Both the position numbers and the translations under genes were made by a program. A DNA stretch of 64,000 nt from Ahaetulla prasina (taxonomy: Eukaryota > Chordata > Lepidosauria > Squamata > Colubridae): contig NC_080540.1 of assembly GCF_028640845.1 (NCBI RefSeq), forward strand, positions 234,519,794 through 234,583,793. Direction: 5' to 3'. Within the stretch, counting starts at the first letter, position 1. Each line of letters starts with the position of its first letter. The notes beneath the pieces are model-generated. The model saw nothing but the letters and a program-made list of their open reading frames with translations. It did no database searches and was not told the origin of the DNA. This document shows, in pieces, positions 44,444-56,457 of the stretch.

Positions 44444-46007
44444 GGAGAAGCAAATATCATAAGCATATCTTGGTAATTTTTCAAAAATGTGTTGGTGAAT
44501 CTTAATTTCCATCTTTAGGCTAAATTTAAGACCTTTCAGCAGTCGCGCACTAACATAGTCTTTCTTTCTCCTTTTCTCTCTTACTGATTTATTTGCTTTC
44601 AGATTGCAGTACATTGCCTGAAGAACCAGTGCGAGATATTTAAATTCTGTCACTATGTTTGGATGACAGTGACTGTAATGAGAATCGGGCACAACATGAA
44701 TATATTGTGATGACAAGCACTGCGAATGCAAGACTGTGAAACTGACACCCATCCTAAGCTTATTCTTTGCCATTAAAAAAAAAGTGTTAAATCTTAGAAG
44801 CCGATTCCTTGAGATTTTCCTGCTACCTCCCCTGGTGCCAGATTTACAAAAACGTATTTATACATTCCATCTCAGATTTTTAAAAAAATATTAGTGAAAG
44901 CTCTCTGGCAGCTTAAAAAAAAACTGTAAAGGTTAGCCTTTATGCTCGTTAGCATATCTATTCATGTCTCTATCATTTCATTGAATTACTCAGCTGAGCT
45001 TGCACACCAAAGCCAAGGAAGGAGGCAAGCAAGGAAGGAAGGAAGGATGGCTGGCAGCATTAATATTTCATTAACCCAACGATCATCTTTTTTTTAAAAA
45101 AAAATACTGTGTTAGTACTCTCTTGAAAAGTGAATTCTGATCTAAGCTGCGGTGCTGTTCATTGGCCTCGTTCAAAAACAAGAATGCCCCCACAAATGGT
45201 TAGCCAGAGAAAGAAACAGTGGTGTTCATCTCCTTTTACACTCCTTTTACTCCACGTTTCCGTGGGATTACCCTAAGGTAGGACTTGCCATGGAAATGTT
45301 TCCTTGACAATTTTTATATTTGAATTTCGCAAGCTCCTGCAGGCCATAAAGAACCTTCAATGTAAGTTTAATCCTCTGCTACAAAATAAATCGGATTTGG
45401 GGAGGGAAGGGGGGAGGGTTGGAACAGATTCTAGATGCCAATTATGGAATTAACAGGGATATACAATCTTCTTGCCTTCTTCAGCTGGATCAAAAGTGAT
45501 GCTTTTGTCAGGCTAGCCTATCTTAAGTGGAGATGTACTTATGTGTGGAGACACACACGCACACATACGATTAAACCTCCCTACTGAAAAACTGAGGCTA
45601 TTAACATATTTTAGAATTAACTTTTTTTTCTCCCCAGGAAACAAGTTGTGATGAATGCTGCAGCTGTTGCCTGACAACAAATTGATTTGAGGCAGTATTT
45701 ATAAAGGATCAAAATGCAAGCCTGAGTAATTAAGAAGGTTTAGAGAAGTACTCCAACAGAGCATGCATTACTTGAGGAAATGATACTCTGGGTCTAACCC
45801 ATTCATCCTCTAACTCCTTCACCAACCTTCTCCCCTGGCATCATTGAAAGAGGGAAGTTCAATCCCAGCTTTCTCCTTGACTTTCGTGTTCCATTCCAGT
45901 CTAGGAATTGCAATAAATAAAGAGCAATTCAGATTATGCCAAGGATTTATGAAAGCGCTGGTAAAAAGTTTTGGGACTGTATCAAAGGATACCGTATTGG
46001 ATAATGT
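44444..46007. other. No gene or repeat recognised (1.6 kb)
   Basis: Free of recognisable repeats; a GGAAGGAAGGAA run lies near 45031. It is a second candidate area for conserved non-coding sequence. Confidence 0.4.
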
Positions 46008-47745
46008 TTTTTTTTATTTCTTTTTGTCACAACAGTATACACAAACATTGTCATAAATAAAACAACATATTTCGAAGAATATATATATATAAGTAAAAAA
46101 AATATGCATCAACTATATTAATTTTATATAGTGAAGGGAACAATAGGACAGGAACGGTAGGCACTTTTGTGCTCTTATGTACGCCCCTTATAGTCCTCTT
46201 AGGAATGGGGTGAGGTCAATAGTAGACAGTTTTTGGTAGAAGATTTTGGGATTTTGAGTAGAGACTATGGAGTCAGGTAATGAGTTCCAGGCATTAACAA
46301 CTCTGTTACAGAAGTCATATTTTCTGCAATCAAGTTTGAAGCGGTTGACATTAAGCTTGAATCTATTTTTTGCTCTTGTAATATTGCGATTGAAGCTGAA
46401 GTAGTCTTTTACAGGAAGGATATTGCAATAGATGATTTTGTGTGTTAAACACAGGTCATGTCGAAGTCGCCGGAGTTATAAGTTTTCTAATCCCAGGATT
46501 TCAAGCCTGGTGGTATAAGGTATTTTGTTGTTTTCGGAGGAGCGAAGAACTCTTCTAGTAAAATATTTCTGAATTTGTTCTATTGTATTTATGTCAGAGA
46601 TGTGGTATGGGTTCCAGACGGATGAGCTGTATTCAAGAATAGGTCTGGCAAATGTTTTGTATGCTCTAGTTAGTAATGTAGAGTTTTTGGAAAAGAAGCT
46701 GCGTAAAATTAGGTTTACAACTCTTAGAGCCTTTTTTGCTATGTAGCTGCAGTGGGCTTTGGCATTAAGGTCATTTGATATGAGAACTCCAAGATCTTTG
46801 ACAGGGTGGGGGTCGTCAGTAAGGTAATGACTATCAAGTTTATACTTGTTGATAGGATTCTTTTTTCCAATATGTAAGACTGAGCATTTGCTGGTTGAGA
46901 TTTGGAGTTGCCAAGTTTTAGACAAATTGGAAATTAAGTCGAGGTCTTCTTGAAGTATTATTACTTATGAAATATAAGTATTATTAGTGGTATTAAATAC
47001 TTTGACATTGTCAGCAAAGAGAACACAATAACTTGAGATGTGGTCACAGAGATCATTTATGTATAGTGTGAAGAGTGTTGGTCCAAGAACACTACCTTGG
47101 GGAGCGCCACTTTTGACAGGAACAGGATTTGATATAGCGTTGCCAATTTTGACCACTTGTTGTCTGTTTGACAGGAAGGCATTTATCCAATTGTGAAGAG
47201 GTCCCGAAATGCCGTAGGATTTTAGTTTGAGGAGTAGTTTATCATGTACTACTGAATCAAAAGCTTTGCAGAAGTCTATGTAGATTGCATCTATTGCTTT
47301 TCCTTGATCAAGGTTGGTAGTCCATATGTTTTTGCAGTGGAGAAGTTGTAAATTACAAGACAATTTTTTTCTGAAACCAAATTGTTTATTAGAGAGAAGG
47401 TTGTTTGTTTCAAGGTGGAGTGTAATGGATTGGTTTATGATGGATTCCATTACTTTGCATGAGATACAACATAGAGAGATAGGTCTGTAGTTTTCAACTA
47501 GGCTTGGATCTCCTTTTTGAAGATAGGGATGACTGTTGCTAGAGACCAGAGTTTTGGAAGGGAACTAGTTTTGAAGGCTTTATTAAAGATTATGCTTAGG
47601 GGTTCAGCTATATTAATTGAAAGTTTTTTTAAAAAGTATACACATAGTCCATCTGGTCCAATAGATAGTGATGGTTTCAAGTTGCGAAGGGCTTTTTCAA
47701 CATTATCTTCTGTGAAGTCTATATGTGTTAGGTTGTTGTTATCTT
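46008..47745 (-). mobile_element. CR1/L3-type LINE, 3' 1.7 kb
   Basis: On the minus strand: the RT domain, connection region, 3' UTR with CTAAGAGGACTATAAGGGGC and a tail reaching the poly-T at 46008-46018. It is the same family as the short copy at 9040-9466. 5'-truncated within the N-terminal RT blocks. Confidence 0.88.
46476..47680 (-). pseudogene. CR1-type reverse transcriptase remnant
   Basis: Three consecutive minus-strand frames: 47680-47498 (SLSIGPDGLCVYFLKKL, LWSLATVIPIFKK), 47450-46965 (NKQFGFRKKLSC, YIDFCKAFDSVVHDKLLLKL, SGAPQGSVLGPTLFTLYIND, LFADNVKVF) and 46925-46476 (KTWQLQISTSKCSVLHIGKK, KDLGVLISNDL, ILEYSSSVWNP). The catalytic box reads FADN and not FADD, so the second Asp is lost. 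Two frame breaks separate the pieces. Confidence 0.9.
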
Positions 47746-47918
47746 TTTATATTATCTTATTTTATTATCTTTTTATAGTTATCTTTTTATCTTGTTATGT
47801 TTTTCTTGGATGCATATGTACATTTTGTGGTAATAATAGTTGGCATCTCCATGGACAGCTACATCTGATCGATTCTGTCTACCCAAATGAAGAAAGCATG
47901 CCCTGAGTGAAGAGAAAA

Positions 47919-48362
47919 TGTTGCAAGATCCAGTCTGGGTCGGTCATTGGGACCAGATGTTTACTCTTCCAACCTTTCAGTCTTGTGCTGGAGCCCATCC
48001 TCAGGAAACTTCTCTCTACTGGAATATGTGTGTTGGGCTATTCTATGAGTTGTATTTATGTGGTGCCTTCCAATTGGTTGATTGGTGTGTTGATGGCTGG
48101 TGATTGGCTGTTGTTTCCTTGTGCTTATCAGGCACTTAGGAGCTGAGGGCTTAGCAGCACAAGGAAACAACAGCCAATTGCCAACCATCAACACACCAAT
48201 CAACCAATAGGAAGGCACCACATAAATACAACACATAGAATAGCTCAAAACACATATTCCAGTAGAGAGAAGTTCCCCAAGGATGGGCTCTAGCACAAGA
48301 CTGAAATATCAGAAGAGAAACTTCTGATCCCGATGACCGATTTAGATTTGATCTTGCAACAT
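47919..48362. repeat. Large foldback (arms about 200 bp)
   Basis: GTTGCAAGATCCAG near 47919 returns as GATCTTGCAAC at about 48352, and CTTGTGCTGGAGCCCATCCT, GAATATGTGTGTTGGGCTAT, TGTATTTATGTGGTGCCTTC and TTGTTTCCTTGTGCT all reappear inverted, meeting around 48130-48150. The arms differ at about one in ten positions. Each arm includes a CTGAGGA...GAAA-type string (degenerate in the right arm). Confidence 0.88.
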
Positions 48363-48763
48363 TATACTGAGATGCATATATTTGCCTTCATTCGTGAGAA
48401 AGTCTCACTTATTGAGAAGTATGGCAGGAGCGGGCTCAAAAAAAGCTATTCTCCTTGGAACTCATCACTTGACCCCTCCCCCACCAAAGAGAGGGTAGGT
48501 CCCATGCTTATGGTTCATTCGGAAGGCTTTTAGGATTTCCTCACTGAAGACTTATCAAGGCCAGAAATGGAAAATGTGAACAATATATTGCATGTCTGTT
48601 TATTTACAGCTCTTGGATTATTTAAACTGTCTACAATTGTAAGTCTGAGGTCATCCTAACATTGTATAAATAAAAATAAATAATTTAGCTACATCAGACC
48701 ACTCAATTTTTTTTTACATTCCCCCACATTATGCTAATCCAAAGCCAAACATTCCATGTTATG
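48363..48763. other. No feature recognised
   Basis: No gene or repeat recognised. Confidence 0.4.
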
Positions 48764-48771
48764 GCCTAGTG

Positions 48772-48906
48772 CAGGGGTCTGCAAACTTGGCTCTTTTAAG
48801 ACTTGTGGACTTCAACTCCCAGAGTTCCTCAGCCAGCAAAGCTGGCTGAGGGACTCTAGGAGTTGAAGTCCACAAGTTTTAAAAGAGCCAAGTTTGCAGA
48901 CCCCTG
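48772..48906. mobile_element. Palindromic hAT-type MITE
   Basis: The same family as 38225-38359, with near-perfect arms (CAGGGGTCTGCAAACTTGGC ... GCCAAGTTTGCAGACCCCTG). The flanks GCCTAGTG and GCCTATTG form an 8-bp TSD with one change. Confidence 0.93.
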
Positions 48907-48914
48907 GCCTATTG

Positions 48915-49670
48915 TGACCAGGGCTACCTGTGGGGTAGGTGTCAAAACTAGAGTGCCTATGGCAATGCAGTAGAAGCCCCATTTGTGTTTGTGAACGTAT
49001 GAGAATTGTATGTAAAATTATGCAGTTGCAGCTGCCCTCCTGACTTTTTGACCTATCCCTGCAGACATCTCTGAGTGTGACAAACGAGGGTATGTGGAAT
49101 TACATAGTATCTGGAAAATATATAGTTTCATGAATTCGTAATTCTGACTCTGTAGAAAGCAACTTCCTACATTCTAAAAAGAAATACATATTTATAAATG
49201 CTAAACATAGGACACTGTGACAATTCTGTGTGGTTATGGCCAATCTTTTAAAAAAGTGATATACTGTAAGAGTTTGGGGGCTCTAAGTAAAGTGTCATTT
49301 GGGCAAATAGGATTTTATTTTACAGTTTTTCTCACCATTTCACTTTTTTCAAAACTTGGCTGTATCTCTATGGGAGTGAAAGCATCACCCAAGCCAATCA
49401 TATCTTAACTACTGCCACCCACTGATCTTTAATTATATCTGGAGACAGGCAATCTTGGATGCATCATCTTCAGAACAGGCCATTCTAATAGCCTGGAACA
49501 CCCAGTGATCAGGGCAATCTGGTTTCCTGCTCTAATTTTAGGTCCCATATTCTTTGTAAGAAACTAAGCCATCTAGGGAGTCACTTGCAAACAGTGTGGA
49601 ACCAATGCTGCTCAGGCAGAACTCTTAGCCAATCAAATAATTTGCTTCAGAGAACATAAATACATTTTTA
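48915..49670. other. No feature recognised
   Basis: No gene or repeat recognised. Confidence 0.4.
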
Positions 49671-50402
49671 AAAATTAAAGGAAGCACCACAAAGAAGAAG
49701 CAATATAATATACAGATGGTCAAATGTATAGATAGGGAAGAGTTGTACCCTTCTTGATGAAGAGGAATAAATATGAAATCATGGGTGGAAAAATGGATTA
49801 GTGGATTAATGGATTAGTGGATTACCAATAAGATAAATATCAAGTCTTTTTAAAGTCAAGTTTGATTTCTCTGACTCTAAAGACAAATTCACATAAGTTT
49901 CTTGGCAACAATTAAAATAGAAATGGTTTGCTATTGTTGCCTCTTGGCATATATTTTTGATTTTTCAATCCAGCCTATAACACTACCTGGTGATATTCCA
50001 CCAAAGTAATAACCAGATTTAATCCTTCTAACTTTTAAAATTAAAGGAAGCACCACAAAGAAGAAGCAATATAATATACAGATGGTCAAATGTATAGATA
50101 GGGAAGAGTTGTACCCTTCTTGATGAAGAGGAATAAATATGAAATCATGGGTGGAAAAATGGATTAGTGGATTAATGGATTAGTGGATTACCAATAAGAT
50201 AAATATCAAGTCTTTTTAAAGTCAAGTTTGATTTCTCTGACTCTAAAGACAAATTCACATAAGTTTCTTGGCAACAATTAAAATAGAAATGGTTTGCTAT
50301 TGTTGCCTCTTGGCATATATTTTTGATTTTTCAATCCAGCCTATAACACTACCTGGTGATATTCCACCAAAGTAATAACCAGATTTAATCCTTCTAACTT
50401 TT
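49671..50402. repeat. Exact 366-bp tandem duplication
   Basis: 49671-50036 and 50037-50402 read identically as far as I can compare by eye. The junction sits in a TTTTAAAA string shared by both ends. The unit has no coding frame or repeat-family signature; it includes GGATTAGTGGATTAATGG. Confidence 0.97.
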
Positions 50403-50666
50403 TAAAATTAGCCAAGTTGACCAGATGCTCCCATTGAGTTAGGCAGGACCAAGAAGACCTAACTTTAGATACCACCTCAGGGCAAAACCGCACTAAATGA
50501 AATTATGTCAGGAACACCTCATGACTTCATTGGAACATGGCCACAACAATGCTTTTTTGGATTCTTTAGAGGAAAAAAGGACATGCAATTCATAAAATAA
50601 TTATCAATTTCCTATAAGTAGGAATGAGAAAGAATATTAGTATAGGATCATTATATAAAGATATAA

Positions 50667-50895
50667 TAGAGCTGTAGTGGCACTGTGGTTAGAATGCAGT
50701 ATTGCAGGCTAATTCTGCCAACTGTCAGCAGTTCGATTCTGACCGGCTCAAGAGTGACTCATCCTTCCAACCTTCCAAGGTCAGTAAAACGAGGACCTAG
50801 ATTGTTGGGGACAATATGCTGACTCTGTAAACTGTTTAGAGGGGGCTGTAAAGCACTACGAAGCGGTAGATAAGTCTAAGTGTTATTGCTACTGC
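50667..50895 (+). mobile_element. tRNA-derived SINE with (ATTGCT)-type tail
   Basis: Head GTGGCACTGTGGTTAGAATG, B-box relative GCAGTTCGATTCTG, body TCAGTAAAACGAGGACCTAG, end AAGTCTAAGTGTTATTGCTA. Confidence 0.88.
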
Positions 50896-51718
50896 CCATA
50901 GTATGTATACAGACCCCTTTTGATTTATGGCAGACTTCGTCAACTTGTCAAAATATGAATAGGAACTAGGCTCCATATTTGTTTCTCTTTGTACATTGGA
51001 AAAACTCTATACTCAAGTTCATTGACGCAAGCTTATGTTCTTCCAGTAGATACTTACATTAACTTGTTTCTTGCAATTGTCATAAGTCAATGAGAACAAG
51101 CAACTACAAAATCTTGTGAATTTTGGAGGCACAGCTCTGATACTCTGTCTGATATTAGTAGGCTTGCTGTGCTACACCAGATGCATATGCATGAGCTCCT
51201 TTAGCCAGATGAGTCAGAAGAAATTACAAGAATCGGGATGTCTGATCTTATGCATATTTTAAAAAGAAAGCTTTTGTTTCAGCATCAGTGGAAAGACCTT
51301 TGCAACAGAGAGAAGTGGTGTTGCATCTGTTGAAAAAAGGTCAGTGTTGTTTTTCAGAAGGAGACAAAGCAGGTTTCCTTGAAGTCTTTGCCTTTAAAAT
51401 GGCTTTGTGCGTGATCAAAAAAGATAACCACTTGATTTAAAAGGTATACCTATTAGGTACCAAATTATGTGTAGTCAGGACAAGCAGCAGGTGGTTTGTG
51501 GGGATTGACCTAAGATAATGATCTAAGAAAATGTCCATATTATCTGTCACAAATCCTGAGGCTGATCTTGCCAGGTATTTTTTTTCTCCTCTTTTCAGAC
51601 TTAGTTTCAACTCATGCCATATTTCTTATAAAAGTCACAAGATCCAGTTCACAGGGATTATGGATTCTCCTTGACTTTTAGATCTGCTCTAAGAATTAGT
51701 GGTATTTCTGTTCACTAC
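50896..51718. other. No feature recognised
   Basis: No gene or repeat recognised. Confidence 0.4.
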
Positions 51719-51726
51719 AGCTAGAA

Positions 51727-52005
51727 CAGGGCTGTCAAACTCAAGGCCCGCGGGCTGGATCCAGCCCATGGGGTGCTTAGATCTGGCCTGTGAGGCCGCC
51801 CTGGAAACAGCAAAGGACCGACCCATTGTGCCTCTGTGGCCCTCCCAAGCTCCATTTTTGCTGGCAGAATGCTTGGGCCATCACAGGCACCCCTAATACA
51901 AGTGATGTCAAGTTGGCCAAGGCCACCCTGGCCACAGCCCCCCAGCCCCCAAGGTCAAACACAACCCTGATGTGGCCCGCAATGAAATCAAGTTTGGTAC
52001 CCCTG
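51727..52005. mobile_element. hAT-type MITE, TSD AGCTAGAA
   Basis: Starts CAGGGCTGTCAAACTCAAGG, ends CAAGTTTGGTACCCCTG; perfect 8-bp TSDs at 51719-51726 and 52006-52013. The GC-rich interior creates unsupported frames on both strands. Confidence 0.95.
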
Positions 52006-52194
52006 AGCTAGAATGTCCATAAAAATAATTTTTAAATATTTTTTTTTAAAAAAGGCCTTGATTTTTATTCCACTATAACCCCAACCTCATATTCCTATGA
52101 AAACAAGGAATAACAAAATAACAGCTTAACGGAGTTGGAAAGGACCTTGGACGTCTTCTAGTATGACTCTCTGCTCAAGCAGGAGACCCTATGT

Positions 52195-52479
52195 CAGTGA
52201 TGATTAACCCTTTTGGCACTGAGTGTCGAAACTGGAACGCGCATGTGCCAGAGTGCCGGAACCCGGAAGAAAGCAGCTGGCCAGTGCATGCACGCGGCGG
52301 CCAGCTGCTCTTTAGGGTTTCATTTTGTGCATGCATGCTGGACAGCTGCTCTCTTCCAGGTTCCATTGCACGCATGCGCGTGCTGGAACCGAGAAGAGCA
52401 GCTGACAATGGTGCGCATACCCACAGAGAGGGCTCTGCGTGCCATTTCTGGCACACGTGCCATAGGTTTGCCATCACGG
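52195..52479. mobile_element. hAT-type MITE inside CR1
   Basis: Ends CAGTGATGATTAACC and GGTTTGCCATCACGG are degenerate inverted copies. The flanks CCCTATGT and AGCTATAC correspond to the same CR1 positions and fit an old, mutated 8-bp TSD. The interior repeats a CATGC(A/G)CGC-type block. Confidence 0.75.
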
Positions 52480-52563
52480 AGCTATACCTTTTCAGACAAA
52501 TGGTTGTCAGATCTCTTCTTAAACATCTCTAGTGATGGAGCACCCACAACTTCTGAAGGCAAG

Positions 52564-53107
52564 TGTTGTGCCTCGCCCGCCCGCCCTCCTCTCCTCAGCT
52601 GGGCCCCTCCCTCCTCCTGCCGGGCCTGCTATCAGATTCAGAATCTGATAATGAAGAGGAATGGCCTGGCATGCCTCCAACCCCCAGCCCTGGCACCATG
52701 CCCGGACAGAATGTCAGGAATGAACAAACAAACCTCACTCCTACGGCGTGTGAGCACAAAACCAGCCACGTGTTAGAATTGCCGGCAGCAGATCCGAAGG
52801 AAGGGAATTTACAGTGGACAGATCCCCACTTCTGGAGAATTGAGAGGCGACGTCAGCAGAAGGAAGGGAGGGGCAGGCCTGGATAAGTGCTGAGTCATGG
52901 AGCCACACCCCATGGCCTATATAAAGGATCTGCTTTTTGGCATTCCTTGAGTCAAGCAAAGTCTCATCTGGTTTGCTGAAGTCACACCTTGGATTCCTGC
53001 CTGCCTGAGAAATCTGAAAGGAATTTGGCAAAGCTGCAGAGGCTTCGTGACCACGCTTGATACAGACTTCCCAGACCCGGTCGTTGGAGGGGGAGGGGGA
53101 CACGACA
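52564..53107 (+). mobile_element. Solo LTR inside CR1, 5-bp TSD GCAAG/GTAAG
   Basis: TG...CA ends, flanked by GCAAG and GTAAG (one mismatch). The TATA box is CCTATATAAAGG near 52916. No obvious AATAAA lies before the end. An acidic frame with LLSDSESDNEEEW begins near the start, as in the other LTRs of this group. Confidence 0.85.
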
Positions 53108-53165
53108 GTAAGCCATTCCATCCCAATTGTTCTAACAATAAATTCAGTCCATTTTTAAAAAAAAT

Positions 53166-54204
53166 CTGTATATTGAAATGAAATCGAGACCACGCAGGGT
53201 GTGTGGGATTAGAGATTCAGTCCTTCTGATGCAGTTTCAGTCTTCCTGGAAAAGCAGTCCATAATCTGAAAATTCTCCTTTATCCTTAGCAATCATTGGA
53301 TTGAGAATAGCAGTATTGGAAAGGAACAGACTTGTAGTTATTATGCTGGTCAGATTTGATAACAATTATCCATGCCTTGTTTCCATTCTCACCTTCATTG
53401 TTTTAATATCAACTACAATGACTGTACAGTAGATTCTTTCTCTATCCAGTGTCCTTATGCGTGCAGAGTGGAGCATTCATGCAATCTTATGATATATGTT
53501 AAAAAGGAATGGGAATTGTGTTGCAGTGCCACAACTCCCTTAGATTACTATCCTCCCTTTTGCACCCACTCCTATAACAACAAGAAGTCATTGTGGACTA
53601 CTACAGAGAAATCTCTGGAGAGTGTACCAGTATAAATTTACTTAGGCTGCTAACCCATGGAAGTTATAGAGATCACACAATGCCTTTACAAAATATATAG
53701 AGATAATGCCATTAAATGCAGAAGTACACAAATGAGTATTTTTGATAGGATTTCATGTCTTTAAAAATGCAGGTTAATACATCAGTGAATGAAATTGAGT
53801 TAGCTAAAATGATGTAAAAATTGCATGAATTGTATATATACCAATTACACTTTTCTGTGACAGCTTGTTCTAGTCTCACTGCTAACTGAATTATGTAATT
53901 TTCAAGTTTCCCTGGTTTTCTCCCTCTCCCCCTCCTTTCTTGTTCTTAATAAGGATGTGACAAGCTTTCTGAATGATTTCGCCCAATGACTGATCTGTGA
54001 AATTCGTAGATCCAACCTTTGTACTATAGGTCAGGGATGACAACTATGGCAACTTTATGACCTGTGGACTTCAACTCCCAGAATTCCTGAGCTACTTGTG
54101 CTCACTCCTGCTATAGGTACTGAGTGTATATGCACAGTTCTCCAGATATTGCTGAACCCTATGTACATATGTAGCTACATAGCACAGAGCATATACACTT
54201 TATA
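53166..54204. other. No gene; half MITE at about 54036-54100
   Basis: 54036-54100 (TGGCAACTTTATGACCTGTG, GACTTCAACTCCCAGAATTC) is one arm of the palindromic MITE family. The rest is unremarkable. Confidence 0.5.
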
Positions 54205-54360
54205 TATAGAACAATAGAGTTGGAAGGGACCTTGGACATCTTCTACTCCAAACCCCTCCCCAAGCAGGAAATACCATTCTGAATGGTATAGGATTTCCTG
54301 CTTGGGTAGGAGGTTGGACTAGAAGTTATCCAAGGTCCCTTCCAACTCTACTGTTCTGTA
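54205..54360. repeat. Two CR1 tails in inverted arrangement
   Basis: AGAGTTGGAAGGGACCTTGG (minus-oriented tail) meets AAGGTCCCTTCCAACTCT (plus-oriented tail) through a centre at CCATTCTGAATGG, giving arms of about 75 bp. Confidence 0.88.
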
Positions 54361-54675
54361 TATAAAGCATATATGCACCAATAGCCATGAATAACGGAAT
54401 ACCCCATGGCATATTACAGTAACATAAGTTGTTAAGCAAGAACTACTTGTGCTATGTCACTGGAAGCATGGGTCTCTGACAGATGGGAGGAGGCATACTG
54501 TAGTGTAGAAATCAAGATAGCACCTGAAATCACATGATTGAAGTTCCAATCCATTTTACTAGGGCAACACACTTAAAAAAACAACAGGGCTTCAAGCACA
54601 CACTTGTATCCATCTTCTCGACTTTTTTGACCCCTCTTCTAGACAGACCTGAATGTTATCGCTTGATTGTAAAAC
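54361..54675. other. No feature recognised
   Basis: No gene or repeat recognised. Confidence 0.4.
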
Positions 54676-54683
54676 CCTTAGCA

Positions 54684-55189
54684 CAGTGGTTCTCAACCTT
54701 TATAGTGTTGCAACCCCTTTAATACAATTCCCCACAATGTGGTGACCCCTTTAATACAATTCCCCACGATGTGGTGACCCCAACCATAAAATTATTTTCA
54801 TTTTGAATTTATCGCGCCTGAAGCCGTATTGGCTAGCGATCTGAACTGCTTGCAATTGCCTTGAGGACGGAGGCATTAAAGCGGAGACTTCTCCCCTATT
54901 AAGTTTATCGCGCCTGAAGCCAGATTAGGCTAGCGATTGGGGGTGATTGCAGCTGGCTTGAGAGGGAGACATCAGAGCAAAGATTTCTCTCTTTTTTAAT
55001 TTATCGCACCTGAAGCCGAATTCGGCTAGCAATCTGAAGAGCCTGCAGCTGGTTTGTGGAGTCAACCATTGGAGCGCGATTCTTCGACTCGCAAGTATAC
55101 TTCCCATATTTCCGATGGTCTTAGGCGACCCCTGGCAAATTGTCATTCGACCCCCAACGGGGTCCCGACCCACAGGTTGAGAACCGCTG
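54684..55189. mobile_element. hAT-type MITE, TSD CCTTAGCA, inverted copy of 36111-36584
   Basis: TIRs CAGTGGTTCTCAACCTT / CAGGTTGAGAACCGCTG with perfect 8-bp TSDs (54676-54683 and 55190-55197). Near the left end an approximately 36-bp block containing AATACAATTCCCCACAATG is duplicated in tandem, which explains the extra length. It keeps the three internal repeats. Confidence 0.93.
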
Positions 55190-55197
55190 CCTTAGCA

Positions 55198-56191
55198 AAT
55201 ACTCTTGGAAATACAGCATTGTGTTGCGTAAGGCTAGGTCCCTAGTAAGCAAGCATAGACTCTCTATCCTCAATAAATTCACTGGAATTTATTCCTGTAT
55301 AAACATGGATAGGATTCCGCTGTTAACTTTAGAAACAGTAGTAAATCAAGCAATTCCAAGGTAATGGAAAAGCAGAAGCAAAAATATAAAGTTGAATTTG
55401 TTCACACTGTGACAACAACTAATCCTATGATTCTTGTTTTGTTTTAAAAACAAAACACACCTTTCCCCCCACCTCTGTGGCATCCAGATCAGCATTTATG
55501 TTAGACATGAATAGATTTGTGTGTATAAAACCATGGCCTGCATTGGGGAATAAGTCCCATTTCCTCTGCCTTCCTGACAATCCACTCTACCCACGATTTT
55601 GAGACTTTGCCTGATTTACAACAGGTAATACTGCCAATCAATTGATTATACATTTGATTCCACTTTCTCGCTTCCCTTGTCTAAATTAGCAGAATGGCTT
55701 TAAAGGGAAAGTGATTTTTACAGCCCTGCTGTGAATAAATGAGCTTTTTTGAGGGGGTGTTGTGTTTCAGGACATAGCTTTAGCCATTGTGCATTTGCTC
55801 TAAGCTTATACGCTTTATGTAACACAAACAGCTCAATTGCCAGATACTTGATTAATCCAAAGAGCAAGCTATTAGCAGAATGGGAAGAAATAAACATGAG
55901 CTGAGAAAAAAAGCCCAAAATATGACTTTCCCTGTGACAATAGCAGTGCCATAGCTGATATGCAAAAATGCAGACTACCAGTAGATGATAGCAAAGAGTA
56001 AGAGTTTTCTGTGCTGTATCTTTCTACTGCCACCTGGTGGTTGCCTAGATGTTTGCAGCTTAGAAAACAATCATCAATCTTCACTGGTAAACCAAAGAAT
56101 TCACTACTATAAATGAACAACTAAACATATTATTATACATGATCACAGAATCTCTGCATAGTAACAAATATTGTTGCATCCTTTGATTAGT
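55198..56191. other. No feature recognised
   Basis: No gene or repeat recognised. Confidence 0.4.
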
Positions 56192-56199
56192 TGTAAGAC

Positions 56200-56336
56200 C
56201 AGTGGTGGGATTCAGCCAGTTCGCACCACTTCGGGAGAACCGGTTGTTAACTTTCTGAGCAGTTTGGCAAACTGGTTGTTGGAAGAAATCATTAGGGCAC
56301 AGAACTGGTTGTTAAATTACTTGAATCCCACCACTG
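56200..56336. mobile_element. Short hAT-type MITE, TSD TGTAAGAC
   Basis: TIRs CAGTGGTGGGATTCAGC / TTGAATCCCACCACTG; perfect 8-bp TSDs at 56192-56199 and 56337-56344. Confidence 0.95.
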
Positions 56337-56457
56337 TGTAAGACCTACATTTGACCACAGACCTGCAGTCACAGGTATAAATGTCAGGCTGTGATAGAGT
56401 TCTAGAGCATTGTGTTTATTCCATGCAAACTATACACAAGAACCTGATCTACTAACC

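Larger units (their letters stand above)
52118..53165 (-). mobile_element. CR1 LINE 3' end carrying two later insertions
   Basis: Plus-strand pieces 52118-52194 (GAGTTGGAAAGGACCTTGGA), 52480-52563 (TTTCAGACAAATGGTTGTCA, GGAGCACCCACAACTTCTG) and 53108-53165 (CCCAATTGTTCTAACAATAA) are consecutive in a reversed CR1 3' end. A hAT MITE and an LTR separate them. Confidence 0.88.
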
